Origin: CBDIHP01 sp965279195
Lineage (GTDB): Bacteria > Planctomycetota > Planctomycetia > Isosphaerales > Isosphaeraceae
Reading direction: 5' to 3'
NCBI GenBank assembly: GCA_965279195.1
Contig: CBDIHP010000044.1
Coordinates: 124,001 to 188,000 of the forward strand
DNA length: 64,000 nt
The position numbers and the translations under genes are program-made. Shown piece by piece: positions 10,276 through 20,010 of the stretch (position 1 is its first letter; the number at the start of each line of letters is the position of its first letter). The notes under the pieces were generated by a model that saw only the letters and a program-made list of their open reading frames with translations, ran no database searches and was not told the origin of the DNA.

Positions 10276-10545
10276 TCGAGACTTTCCAGAGTATACCTTT
10301 TTCCGTCCCCTGTCCCCAGTTCCGTCCAGTCCCATTTCCCCACCAATCTTCCATTCCACTTGCCGCTTTGCGCCCCATGGACGATACTGGTTACAACACT
10401 TACGATCCAATTAATCCCCCTCGCCCCCATCTGATTGAAAGAAAAGCCAAAAGTAGAATTGCATCTGAAGCCGATAGTTTTTGAGGCAAACTCGTTAGAT
10501 GCCGGCAAGAGTTGCTTGTATTGAAGTCATGTATTGAGCTCGAAA

Positions 10546-11748
10546 ATGGCCACCGAAAGTTCGTATAAACTACATCTTGCCGAAATCCGCCTTGGACGAT
10601 TCAAGGCGGCTTTTAATATGAAGAAGTCGATTGAATTGCATTCAATGAATGCGGTCATTGGCCGGAATGGTGCGGGAAAAAGTACTTTGGTTGATGCGCT
10701 TCAATGGGTGGATGCCGCAATCCGGCTCGATGTCTTGAAGGCATGCGATCGGTTTAAAGGTGTTCAAAACATAATAAATTTTGGTTCTGGAACGCGTTCT
10801 CGTCGTTTCGAGATTCACTTGGTGTGGAAGTGTCAACAGAATCCATTGGTTTCTGCTCAATACAGCATAGTTATTGGAGAAAAAAAGGATCTTCCTTATG
10901 TACAGGAAGAAGATTTGATTGTATGTGAAAACAACAATAGCTATCACGTTATTGAAACGGTGAGGAAGCATTTAAGGCTTGCTTCAATGGGGGGCAGGTC
11001 GGAGTTCTCGCCTTTTTTCTATGATCAGGATCTGCTCCTTTCGACGCTGATGAGGCGTGACGTAACCGGACCGATTGGCGCACTGCTGCGATCGCTGAGT
11101 GATTTTTGGAATAACGCAATCTTCCTTCGTTTGAGTCCAAACGCTATGGCCGAGCCCGTTAGCTCGATGGTAGGGGCAAGGGATCCGATCCTCAATGAAA
11201 CAGGAAGCTCCCTACCAAATCTGTTGAAGGGTTTCGACGCTGAGCAGCGTAGGCAGCTCATGCATCTCATTAAGCAGATGTTGCCTGACTTCTACGAAGT
11301 CGAGGTTTCACGCCCATCAGCTCCCCAGAATACTATTCACTATTCGTTGGTTGAAAATGTGCATACTCATGGAAAAAAAGTCGGTAAGAAGGTTTCTATT
11401 CCAGCTTGGATGCTGTCCGAAGGAACCAGGCGCATAACTGCGTTGATCGCGGTCCTTCTTAATACTCCAAGCCCATCGCTGCTCTGTGTGGAAGAACTTG
11501 AAAATGGACTTGATCCCTGGTCCGTTGTCACTGTTTTGAAGGAGTTAGATCATTGGTCGGAAAACGGAGTGCAAGTGTTGTTTACGACGCATTCTCCATG
11601 GCTGCTTGATCATGTCCGATATGATGACATTATCAAAGTCGAAAGATCTGAAGGAGACACGGTTTATAACCGCTTCTCAGACTTGGAATCGGTGCGATTT
11701 TATCGGGACCAGGTTCCTCCTGGCGCGGTTTATGCTTCTGGAGAATAA
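10546..11748 (+). CDS. AAA/SMC-like ATPase, candidate defence protein
   Basis: 400 residues. Walker A GRNGAGKST at 39-47 follows a short N-terminal strand with HSMNAVIG, the RecF/SMC-like AAA_21 layout. Late in the protein come a signature-like LSEGTRR (290-296), a Walker B with double acid CVEELENGLDP (314-324) and an H-loop TTHSP (347-351). ATPases of this kind form the sensor half of AAA-plus-nuclease anti-phage systems. The gene is AT-rich (sampled lines run 32-57% GC) against neighbours near 65-70%, pointing to transfer. The ATG at 10546 is preferred; a TTG four codons earlier is possible. The TOPRIM-like partner starts two bases after the stop. Confidence 0.85.
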   Translation: MATESSYKLHLAEIRLGRFKAAFNMKKSIELHSMNAVIGRNGAGKSTLVDALQWVDAAIRLDVLKACDRFKGVQNIINFGSGTRSRRFEIHLVWKCQQNPLVSAQYSIVIGEKKDLPYVQEEDLIVCENNNSYHVIETVRKHLRLASMGGRSEFSPFFYDQDLLLSTLMRRDVTGPIGALLRSLSDFWNNAIFLRLSPNAMAEPVSSMVGARDPILNETGSSLPNLLKGFDAEQRRQLMHLIKQMLPDFYEVEVSRPSAPQNTIHYSLVENVHTHGKKVGKKVSIPAWMLSEGTRRITALIAVLLNTPSPSLLCVEELENGLDPWSVVTVLKELDHWSENGVQVLFTTHSPWLLDHVRYDDIIKVERSEGDTVYNRFSDLESVRFYRDQVPPGAVYASGE

Positions 11749-11750
11749 AG

Positions 11751-12569
11751 ATGGCAAAGGCATCGAATGACGTCCGAACTGCATTGTTCGTAGAAGGGTC
11801 AACAGGGATACTCCAGCCTCGACTCAAGAGTGCATTCCAAGAGATTTGGAATAGACATATCGCGGCTAGTGTAGGCTTTCAAGAGTTCCAAATTATAGAG
11901 CCTATCAGTAAGAAGACCTTGATTGCCATGTACCCGGAAACCCCAGTGAGTGGTCGCGATATCCCACTTGACTCCAGGATTGCAAAAACGTTGTCAGAAA
12001 AGCCTTTTGATATTGCAGTAATTGCGTGGGACTTGATGCCTCCCTGGGATCCCACTGCAAAAAAATGTAGATGGGAGGAAACGCTTAAACTTTACAACGG
12101 TTTGCGAGCCAGCAAAAAGTTGCCCAAGGTGTGGCGAGATAGGGCGGAGGCAAGATACCAGGAGTTAACACATCGGCAATTCCCTAGTGATCGTCGATCG
12201 CTACAGCCGTTTGCCAGCGGCGAAGTCTACGCCGTCTGTATGGAGCCAATGTTTGAGTCGCTTCTCATATTATGTGAGAGATCAGTGCGAACGATTTTGG
12301 GTTATCCACCGAATAGTAGAGGGACGGATTGGCCGAGATGGGAGAAAAGCGCACTCAGTGCTGACAAACTCTTGGATTCAGCAATCAAGGCCGCTCGACA
12401 GGCCAAATCCAAAGCGGTTGCTCTAAAGCACATTAATGGTGGGATGCATAATGCAAAAAATGAATGGGGTGAGTATTTTTTAAGGGAGATGTTATCTGAT
12501 GAGGTATGCCGAGCAAAGATTGAGCAACATCCTTTGTTCCGGAGGCTTAGTGAATTGTTGGTGAGATAG
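11751..12569 (+). CDS. TOPRIM-like partner protein of the AAA ATPase
   Basis: 272 residues, not assigned to a named family with certainty. Features fit a TOPRIM-like fold of the RloB/DUF4276/DUF4435 type: TALFVEGSTG (acidic residue at 15) near the N-terminus, a hydrophobic strand ending in D (VIAWDL, D94, with D100 nearby), and EPMFESLLI (E165, E169), which resembles the 'E-x-x-F-E-x-W-L-L' motif of RloB-like proteins. It would be the nuclease or effector half of the pair. GGAG in the end of the ATPase gene serves as ribosome site and the two genes are two bases apart, so they are translated together. AT-rich like its partner. Confidence 0.7.
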   Translation: MAKASNDVRTALFVEGSTGILQPRLKSAFQEIWNRHIAASVGFQEFQIIEPISKKTLIAMYPETPVSGRDIPLDSRIAKTLSEKPFDIAVIAWDLMPPWDPTAKKCRWEETLKLYNGLRASKKLPKVWRDRAEARYQELTHRQFPSDRRSLQPFASGEVYAVCMEPMFESLLILCERSVRTILGYPPNSRGTDWPRWEKSALSADKLLDSAIKAARQAKSKAVALKHINGGMHNAKNEWGEYFLREMLSDEVCRAKIEQHPLFRRLSELLVR

Positions 12570-12839
12570 GGCTGCAAAAGGGGGCATTCGTGAACGCCAC
12601 CAAGGGAATCCAATCCCTACCCCCGGTTAAGCCTTGAGCTGAAAAAGGCCCCTTGCCACGATGAGGTTGCTTGACGACCCATCGCCGCAGGAGGCCCCGA
12701 TGCATCACCGCCTGGATCCCATCCGCGACGCCATCCGGCAAGTTGTCGCCGCCCGGTTCCGCGACGACGCCATTCACAAAGCCGTACGCCCCGGATACTG
12801 CCACAACGCAGGCTCATGGGCGACCCGATCGTCCGCCGC
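12570..12839. other. Right flank of the cassette
   Basis: Holds the right inverted-repeat arm (12608-12663) and then GC-rich sequence. An AGGAGG followed by ATG at 12701 opens a frame (MHHRLDPIRDAIRQVV...) that runs without convincing conservation into the antisense of the PEP-CTERM gene; it could be the start of a gene truncated by the cassette. Confidence 0.4.
12608..12663. repeat. Right inverted-repeat arm of the cassette
   Basis: Reverse complement of 10216-10275 with about 80-85% identity by eye. It lies 39 bases beyond the stop of the TOPRIM-like gene, in the position of a boundary. Confidence 0.75.
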
Positions 12840-13529
12840 TCACGAAGCTTTGCGACGTCGGAGGAATCGGCCGCCGACGGTGAGGGCGGAGGCGACCGCA
12901 CCGAGGAGCATCGTGGACGGTTCGGGGACGGAGGCGGCGGCGGGGGCGAACGACATGGTGAAGGCGCTGACCTGGGTCGAGACGGTCCAGGCGCTGCCGG
13001 GGGCGATGGCGGTATTGGTGGAAACGTACTGGCCGCCGAAAAAGCTGCTGCCGGCACCACTGGCCTGGGCCCAGGACGAGTTGATGCCCGGGGTGACGCT
13101 ACTGATGCTCGCCAGGGCGAGGTACTTGCCGCCCGCGATCAGGGAGATACTGCCGGTCGAGGTGGTGATGGACTGGTAGCCTGGGGAGATGCCGTTACCG
13201 ACGACGGTGATGGGAGACGACGTGAACAACGCGGAGCCGGACGTGGTCGTCCCGGTCCAGGCATAGACGGAGGTTGTGATCTGGAACGGGTTGGCGGTGT
13301 TGTTCTTGATATTGAACGTGAAACCCGTGAGCGCGCCGAAGTTCGGCGTATTGGTGAACGTCTCACCCATCGTGACCGTGGACGGGGTGCCGAAGTTGAA
13401 TCCCGTGTTGTCGGTGCCGTTCCACACGGGGACGCTCGACACGATGGTATCGGCCCGCGCGGCGGGGGCCGCCACGGCGTACCCCGCGACCACGGCGACG
13501 AGCAAGAGTCTGACAACGCTGCATTTCAT
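12840..13529 (-). CDS. PEP-CTERM sorting domain protein
   Basis: 229 residues. A signal peptide (MKCSVVRLLLVAVVAGYAVA, cleavage after ARA) leads into a beta-rich, Thr/Ser/Gly-rich body, and the C-terminus is VPEPSTMLLG followed by a hydrophobic segment and RRRK. This is the PEP-CTERM signal, recognised by exosortase (EpsH/XrtA type), so the protein is exported and processed at the membrane, often with extracellular polysaccharide. The body resembles the choice-of-anchor type of domain but has no assigned activity. The ATG at 13529 has AGGGAA upstream. A 20-residue upstream extension is rejected because it would bury the signal peptide. Confidence 0.92.
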   Translation of the reverse strand: MKCSVVRLLLVAVVAGYAVAAPAARADTIVSSVPVWNGTDNTGFNFGTPSTVTMGETFTNTPNFGALTGFTFNIKNNTANPFQITTSVYAWTGTTTSGSALFTSSPITVVGNGISPGYQSITTSTGSISLIAGGKYLALASISSVTPGINSSWAQASGAGSSFFGGQYVSTNTAIAPGSAWTVSTQVSAFTMSFAPAAASVPEPSTMLLGAVASALTVGGRFLRRRKAS

Positions 13530-13918
13530 GGAAATGGATTCCCTGGTGGATGATCGGCTTGCCTGGGGCGCGAGAGCACGCGGGGCCACCTCCCGGTGGA
13601 CCTCGGTTGCCGACGCTTGCCCTCTGGGACACGTAACTTACGTCCCCCCTCTCGATTCCACCAGCGAGACTGAGGGCGAACGTTGTCATCACTCACGTCT
13701 GTTTCGCAAAGCCATCAAGGGCTTTCCACCTCAGCGGGGCAACGGGCGACCGACGGTGGGAAAAGAGGACATTGAGCCTGTTGCCTTTGTCGTAGGGTTG
13801 GCCTGGCTGCGAAGTCCCTCCGCCCGCTGCGATCCAGTCGGGCTCCTCAAATGCCCGAGGCGTCCTTGGCACGCGTCGGGGCGCACCCTACGGTGGGGTT
13901 GAGACTGGAGAGTATGGA
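13530..13918. other. Intergenic region upstream of the PEP-CTERM gene
   Basis: 389 bases. About 100 bases before the PEP-CTERM start is a short palindrome ACGTAA-C-TTACGT (13631-13643) that could be an operator. A partial GTAGGGTG-type repeat (GGGCGCACCCTAC) lies at about 13879-13891, next to the TPR gene stop. Nothing coding was seen. Confidence 0.4.
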
Positions 13919-14491
13919 TTACTCTTCGGTCGGTTCCGGCCCGTCGTCGGGCTCGTCGTTCTGCGGGGGATCGGGATCCCAGTGGCCCTGGGCGATTTCG
14001 CGGGAGGTCTTGTCGATTTCCGGGTCGGGCCCGAAGGTCTGGAGCGCGCGGGCGAGGCATTCCTCGGCCAGGTCGCGGCGGCCCATCTGGGCGTGGGCGA
14101 GTGCGAGGTCGACGTGGGCGACGAGGCCTTCGCCCAGCTCGATCGACTTCCGGAAGTACCCGACGGCGGTGGCGAGGTCCTTGTTGTGCAGGTGGAAGAC
14201 GTTGCCGAGCTGCTGGTAGGCGTAGCCGTTGGTCGGGTCGAGTTCGATCGCCTTGAGGTAGCAGGCGCTCCGCTCCTCGAACTCCGGCCGGACATCGTCC
14301 ATGAGGCGCTTCTCGCCGAACCAGTCGCCCTTGATGCACCAGAGGTCGCTGGAATCCGGGTGCAGCTTCAAGGCGCAGTCCAGCTCGATAGAGTAAGCGT
14401 GGAGGGCCTCGCGGTCCTCGGGCGTGGGGACGTCGAAGTTCAAGGCTCGCCAGGTCTCGTGGAGTCGGTCGAGGATGGTGTCGAGGTCCAT
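13919..14491 (-). CDS. Tetratricopeptide repeat protein
   Basis: 190 residues. Three TPR-like units are visible: ACYLKAIELDPTNGYAYQQLGNVF, ATAVGYFRKSIELGEGLVAHVDLALAH in part, and LAEECLARALQTFGPDPEI in part. The tail is acidic and proline-rich (DPDPPQNDEPDDGPEP). It is probably a cytoplasmic scaffold, with no partner evident. The ATG at 14491 lies inside the first bases of an inverted repeat (14492-14600), so the repeat forms its immediate upstream region; the upstream open frame through that repeat is a shadow. Confidence 0.82.
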   Translation of the reverse strand: MDLDTILDRLHETWRALNFDVPTPEDREALHAYSIELDCALKLHPDSSDLWCIKGDWFGEKRLMDDVRPEFEERSACYLKAIELDPTNGYAYQQLGNVFHLHNKDLATAVGYFRKSIELGEGLVAHVDLALAHAQMGRRDLAEECLARALQTFGPDPEIDKTSREIAQGHWDPDPPQNDEPDDGPEPTEE

Positions 14492-14600
14492 TTTTGGAGT
14501 GCGGCGGTTCGGCTGCCGCTTTCGTGAAGGGGTGGTTCGATCGGGGTTGGTGGATGCGAATCGTTTGGAAACGCGGCAGCTTTGCTCCCGCACTCCAAAG
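14492..14600. repeat. TTTGGAGTGCGG inverted repeat
   Basis: Left arm TTTTGGAGTGCGGCGGTTCG and right arm CGGCAGCTTTGCTCCCGCACTCCAAAG are complementary at both ends (TTTGGAGTGCGG / CCGCACTCCAAA) with further GGCTGCCGC / GCGGCAGC pairing inside. It fills the space between two divergent genes. It is a member of the family seen at 6339, 30422 and 52080. Confidence 0.75.
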
Positions 14601-14716
14601 GGGGGGATTATAACGGCGGGGTGGGGAGGGGTTGGGGAGATTTGATCGTGTTTTCTGGGCGGAGGGGCGTATCTTTGGTTCGGGGTGGATTGTTCGAAGA
14701 TTCGGAGTGGGGCATT

Positions 14717-16177
14717 TTGAAGCGGGGCGTCTGGTTGCTCATGGTTGTGACGGCGGGGATGGTCGGGGTGAGTACCGACTGGGGGAGCCCTCCGCGCTAT
14801 GATGGGGCCGGGTATGTGATCCTGGCGGAGGGATTGGGGTCGGGCGAGGGGTATCGGGAGCTGGATCGGCCGGGGAGGCCGAGGCATGCGCATTTCCCGC
14901 CGGGGTTTCCGGTGGTGCTGGCGGGGGTGTTCCGGGCGTTCGGCCGGGGCTGGTGGCAGGCGCACCTGGTCTCGGCGGCGGCGACGGTGGCGGCGGTGGG
15001 GGTGATGGGGGCGTGGTTCGGGACCTTGTATGAGAGGCGGACGGCCTTCCTGCTCGGGCTGGCCCTGGCGGTCAACTGGACCTGGGCACGGATCGGAGGG
15101 CAGATCCAGTCGGAGCCGCTCTTCCTGCTGGGGCAGGCGCTGGCGATGTGGCTGGGGGCGGTCTGGCTGAGGAAGGGGGGCGCGACGCGGTCGGCGATCC
15201 TTGGGATGGTCCTGGCCGGCTGCGTGCTGACCCGGCACGTGGGGATCGCGTTGGTGCTGGCCGTGGTGGTGGCGGGGCTGGCGAAACGTCGCGGGCGCGA
15301 GGTCCTGATTTTGGGTTTGTTTTGCGGATTCGCGATCGCGCCGTGGGTCGTCTGGCTCAAGGTCGTGGGCCGGGGGACGCAGGTGGGGCTGATCCCGACG
15401 GGCGGGTTGATGGGCCTGGTGGAATCGCAGTTGGTCTTCTACGGCTGGCGGATCCCGGATCAGCTCTCGGGCCCGTTCGTGGAGTTGGCGACGGTCTTCA
15501 TGAGTTCCCGGGCCCTGGCGATGGCGGCCGGAACCCTGGCTCTGTTGGCCTCGGCCCTGATCGTCGGCGGTCTATTCCTCACGCTGGAGAGCCCGAGGCG
15601 CCGGCTGGCGGGGCTGTCGGCGTTGCTGACGCTGGCGATTTTGCTGGCCTGGCCGTTCACCGAGGCGGGGCGGTTTTTGGTTCCGGTCGTGCCGTTCCTG
15701 CTGGTCGGGGCGACCGAGGTGCTGGCTTCGTTTCGTCGTTTTTCGAAATGGGACCGCCGCAAGGCGCGCCGGGCGGCGGCCCTGGGGCTGGTCGTGATCG
15801 CCTTGCCCTACTCGACCTACTCCGCCCTGAGCGGCCGGGCGAGGGCGGCGGGCGCGACCCACCTGGGGTTCGACGCGGCCTGCCGTTGGATCAAGGATCA
15901 GGGGACACGGCCGGGCGTCGTGATGGCGAGGCACCCGGGCGAGGTGTACCTGCAGACGGGCCGGCAGGCGATCGACTGGGGCGACTCCCGGTCGGTCGAG
16001 GAGATGGAAGCAAAAATTCTTGAAAATCAAGTGACGTATTTGATCGTGGATGACAGCCGGTTCGCCAATGCCCCGCCGTCGCCCCTGGGGGCCTACGCGG
16101 CCAGCCGGCCCGGGAGGGCGCGGCTGGTCCGGGACGGGGAGGTGAAGGTGTTTCAGATCGACATGCTCAATCCTTGA
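14717..16177 (+). CDS. GT-C-like polytopic membrane protein (glycosyltransferase 39-like)
   Basis: About 486 residues. Approximately ten hydrophobic segments follow a first luminal loop containing YDGAGYVILAEGL and HAHFPPGFPV, the 'D-x-x-x-Y ... P-P-G-x-P' pattern typical of the GT39/ArnT-like GT-C glycosyltransferases that use polyprenyl-phosphate sugars. The C-terminal quarter (CRWIKDQGTRPG..., LIVDDSRF) is a soluble domain. The start is uncertain: TTG at 14717 keeps the first membrane helix, while ATG at 14741 would cut it. The gene's last 11 bases overlap the end of the convergent CBM9-like gene. Sugar donor and acceptor are unknown. Confidence 0.75.
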   Translation: MKRGVWLLMVVTAGMVGVSTDWGSPPRYDGAGYVILAEGLGSGEGYRELDRPGRPRHAHFPPGFPVVLAGVFRAFGRGWWQAHLVSAAATVAAVGVMGAWFGTLYERRTAFLLGLALAVNWTWARIGGQIQSEPLFLLGQALAMWLGAVWLRKGGATRSAILGMVLAGCVLTRHVGIALVLAVVVAGLAKRRGREVLILGLFCGFAIAPWVVWLKVVGRGTQVGLIPTGGLMGLVESQLVFYGWRIPDQLSGPFVELATVFMSSRALAMAAGTLALLASALIVGGLFLTLESPRRRLAGLSALLTLAILLAWPFTEAGRFLVPVVPFLLVGATEVLASFRRFSKWDRRKARRAAALGLVVIALPYSTYSALSGRARAAGATHLGFDAACRWIKDQGTRPGVVMARHPGEVYLQTGRQAIDWGDSRSVEEMEAKILENQVTYLIVDDSRFANAPPSPLGAYAASRPGRARLVRDGEVKVFQIDMLNP

Positions 16178-16949
16178 GGAAGGTGAGCTTGCCGTAGTCC
16201 TCGTAGCGGTGGTAGTTGCCCTCGGTGAGGGGGGCGGAGCTGGAGAGGACGGGCTCGGTGCCCTTGGGGCCGTAGTCGTAGCGGCAGAGGGCGAATTTCC
16301 AGGTGTCGCCGGGGGCCGGCTTGCCGCCGGTGGGCCCGAAGGCGGTCCAGGGGATCCGGCCCTCGATGGTCCACCCCTCGTCGACGTCGCCGGGCGTGTC
16401 GAGCGTGCCGTTGACCTTCGCCTTGACGGTCATGCCGAGGGTGGGCAGGGCGGCGAAGTCCTTGTGGGGGTAGAGCTTGGTGGGCATGGGGACCTGGAAG
16501 GTCGCCGAGACGGGGTTGCCCTGGAACTCGTAGTAGTAGGTCTTATCTTCGTGGGGCTTGAAGAAGAGCTCGAAGACGTCGCCGTTCCAGAGGTGGTCGT
16601 TCCGCTTGGTTCCAAACGAAACCATCTCTTTATCGGTCATCTTGGCGGCGAAGTAGAGGGCCTCGTCGTCCCAGACGAGCCAGGCCTGGGTGGTGCCGTT
16701 GTCGGGGATGCCCTTCCAGAACGTGGGGAACTTGTTGATGAGTCTGGCCGACTTCCAGGCGTCGTCGTCGAGCACGCCGTCGACCTTGGGGGCGGATTTG
16801 GTCCAGGTGCAGCTGGCCTGGGCGGTGGCCTCGACCTTGGTGTCGATCTTCGCGGCGGCCTTCTTCCTGGCCTTCTTCTGGGGCTCGGCGGCGATCAGGC
16901 CGACCGCGACCAGGAGGCCGAGGGCGGCGGCGAGGCGTCTGGCGTTCAT
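16167..16949 (-). CDS. Secreted CBM9-like (DOMON fold) protein
   Basis: 260 residues. A signal peptide (MNARRLAAALGLLVAVGLIAA) is followed by a Lys/Ala-rich linker and a carbohydrate-binding family 9-like domain: KVDGVLDDDAW, AWLVWDDEALYFAAKM, WNGDVFELFF, YYEFQGNP, and WTIEGRIPW are the hallmark segments in the right order. Such stand-alone CBM9-like proteins are common in planctomycetes and probably bind sugars or act in polysaccharide metabolism. GGGGA precedes the ATG. Convergent with, and overlapping by 11 bases, the glycosyltransferase-like gene. Confidence 0.85.
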   Translation of the reverse strand: MNARRLAAALGLLVAVGLIAAEPQKKARKKAAAKIDTKVEATAQASCTWTKSAPKVDGVLDDDAWKSARLINKFPTFWKGIPDNGTTQAWLVWDDEALYFAAKMTDKEMVSFGTKRNDHLWNGDVFELFFKPHEDKTYYYEFQGNPVSATFQVPMPTKLYPHKDFAALPTLGMTVKAKVNGTLDTPGDVDEGWTIEGRIPWTAFGPTGGKPAPGDTWKFALCRYDYGPKGTEPVLSSSAPLTEGNYHRYEDYGKLTFLKD

Positions 16950-17046
16950 GGCGAGGGTCCCCGTTGCGGGTTCGAATGCGAGAGGCCGGGCGAACGGGCC
17001 CGGCCTCGGACTCGACCTGCGATGGTAACGGGGCGGAGGGGCGATG

Positions 17047-17499
17047 TCACCCGCGGCGGCCGACGACGTCGTAGAGGTCGGGGTCGTACATCGGCTCCTT
17101 GCCGGCGACGCGGCTGGATTCGAGGCTGGCGGCGTAGTGCAGCGAACGCTCGCGGGCGGCGAGGTGCTGCTTGGTGAGCATCGAGCCGCTGATCACCGAG
17201 CCGAAGCCGATCAGGCCGGCGATGACCCAGATCTCCTCGTGCCGCCAGTTGCAGGACTCGGAGGCGAGCCAGGCCAGGGCGATCGAGCCGAGGGGGACGC
17301 CCATCGTGATGCCGGCGCAGAGGCGTGCGGGCTGCCACCATGTCTGCTCGTCGGACCAGTTGCGTCCGAGTTCCAGGGCCCGCATCCGCTCGGCGTGCAG
17401 CTGGTCCTTGACCCGCCGGGCGTGGCGGAAGGCCAGGGCGGTGGGGACGACGATGATCGGGATCAGCATTCCCATGACGGGGATGACGGTCGGGTCCAT
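17047..17499 (-). CDS. Small membrane protein of unknown function
   Basis: 150 residues with an N-terminal hydrophobic helix (VMGMLIPIIVVPTALAF), a charged stretch (RRVKDQLHAERMRALELGR) and two later helices (ARLCAGITMGVPLGSIALAWLA; EIWVIAGLIGFGSVISGSML), ending in a soluble tail. This layout recurs in small planctomycete membrane proteins, but no family was recognised. CGGAG lies seven bases before the ATG. It is divergent from glpK. Confidence 0.75.
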   Translation of the reverse strand: MDPTVIPVMGMLIPIIVVPTALAFRHARRVKDQLHAERMRALELGRNWSDEQTWWQPARLCAGITMGVPLGSIALAWLASESCNWRHEEIWVIAGLIGFGSVISGSMLTKQHLAARERSLHYAASLESSRVAGKEPMYDPDLYDVVGRRG

Positions 17500-17646
17500 G
17501 ATCGGGCTCCGATGGGTGTCGGGGAAAGCTCGGGTCTCGGGGCGTCGGAGTGTCGGCGGGGGCGGGCCGTCGTGTTAGGATCGGGCCATCCCGTACCCGG
17601 ACACATCCGGCTCAGTTGATGCCTTACTGCTCGAAGGAGGGCGGCG

Positions 17647-19143
<1,497 letters not shown>

Positions 19144-19177
19144 GTCATTGTCGATGCGTCAGAAAGGGGACGACGTA

Positions 19178-19332
19178 CCGGGCCACGGTCGCGACGCGCT
19201 GGGCGACGGTCTCCAGACCCCGCCCATCCACTCGCCGCGCCGTACCACAAGACCGGGTCTCCAGACCCGTTCCAAAGGCCGATTTCGACGGGTCTGGAGA
19301 CCCTCGCCCAGCGCGTTGCGACCGTGGCCCGG
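19178..19332. repeat. 155-bp element with 43-bp inverted arms
   Basis: The left arm 19178-19220 (CCGGGCCACGGTCGCGACGC...) and right arm 19290-19332 are complementary over 43 bases with two mismatches. The spacer holds a third copy of the inner motif GGGTCTCCAGACCC (19255-19268). The element could extrude as a cruciform or act as a strong terminator after glpK. No target-site duplication was evident. Confidence 0.85.
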
Positions 19333-19375
19333 CGATTCCGGGCCTCACCAACCACGTATTCTCACCAATTGCCCA

Positions 19376-19765
19376 TCATATATCACCCATGTCTTCCACG
19401 CTGAGGAATTCGGCGTGGAAGATGAGGTTGTCCCGGGCGGCGATTCGGATGAACCGGATCGTCAGCGAGGCCCCAGTCTCCAACTCCAGGCGGAACCGCT
19501 CGCCGGTGAGGCAGAGCTGTTCGATGGCCCGGCGGTCGAGCAGGCTGAGGAGCTGCCCCCGGCAGGCTCGGCCGTTGCCGTCGGCGCTCCGGAGCATGCC
19601 GCTGGCCTCGCCGATCCAGGCCCCCCCGGGCGTCGAGAGGGTCCCCCGGAAGGGCAGTTCCGGCGACGGCTGGGCGGAGGGGACCGACCAGTAGGGGGCG
19701 TGGGTCTCGTATGGCGCCTCCGCGTGGTGGTGCGGGTGGGCGGCGTAGGGCGAATCGTCCGGCAT
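19376..19765 (-). CDS. Hypothetical protein, 129 residues
   Basis: The product begins MPDDSPYAAHPHHHAEAPYETHAPYW, a His/Pro-rich N-terminus, and continues into a compact domain (FRGTLSTPGGAWIGEASGML..., GQLLSLLDRRAIEQLCLTGERFRLELE...) with alternating hydrophobic residues. No family was recognised. An upstream ATG at 19834 adds 23 Arg/Pro-rich residues that look non-coding, so 19765 is preferred. The gene lies between the palindrome after glpK and the hairpin behind metX. Confidence 0.6.
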   Translation of the reverse strand: MPDDSPYAAHPHHHAEAPYETHAPYWSVPSAQPSPELPFRGTLSTPGGAWIGEASGMLRSADGNGRACRGQLLSLLDRRAIEQLCLTGERFRLELETGASLTIRFIRIAARDNLIFHAEFLSVEDMGDI

Positions 19766-19906
19766 GTCCTGGAGCCTCGGCCGTGGGGGTGAGTCCCTCG
19801 CCTGGTCCTGGCGTGGGAATCGGGGGCTCGCCATCCTTGACCGCCAGATCCTACTGGATCGCCGTCGGACGATGCAACGATGCAGCCGGGCGTAAGGGGG
19901 TGAGTG

Positions 19907-19937
19907 CGCGAGGCGGACCGCTTCGGGACGCCTCGCG
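19907..19937 (-). terminator. Possible terminator hairpin after metX
   Basis: CGCGAGGCG (19907-19915) and CGCCTCGCG (19929-19937) form a nine-base stem around a 13-base loop, about 75 bases beyond the metX stop. There is no U tract on the minus-strand transcript, so its strength as an intrinsic terminator is doubtful. Confidence 0.35.
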
Positions 19938-20010
19938 CTCGCCTGGGTTCACTCCGGAGCGGGGAATCGTGGCGAAACCGCCACGCGGGGAGTGTACAGG
20001 ATCCGTTCAG

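Larger units (their letters stand above)
9899..10545. other. Left flank of the defence-like cassette, no gene
   Basis: 647 bases with falling GC. It contains an 18-base tandem repeat (10181-10216) and the left arm of an inverted repeat (10216-10275), then AT-richer sequence up to the ATPase gene. No frame shows conserved-looking protein. The cassette promoter should lie between about 10280 and 10540; no confident -35/-10 pair was found. Confidence 0.5.

Noticed and set aside
12661..13179. Plus-strand frame with AGGAGG and ATG at 12701
   Set aside because: The first 35 codons look plausible, but the frame continues antisense to the clear PEP-CTERM gene. It may be a gene fragment left beside the cassette, but I cannot support a gene.
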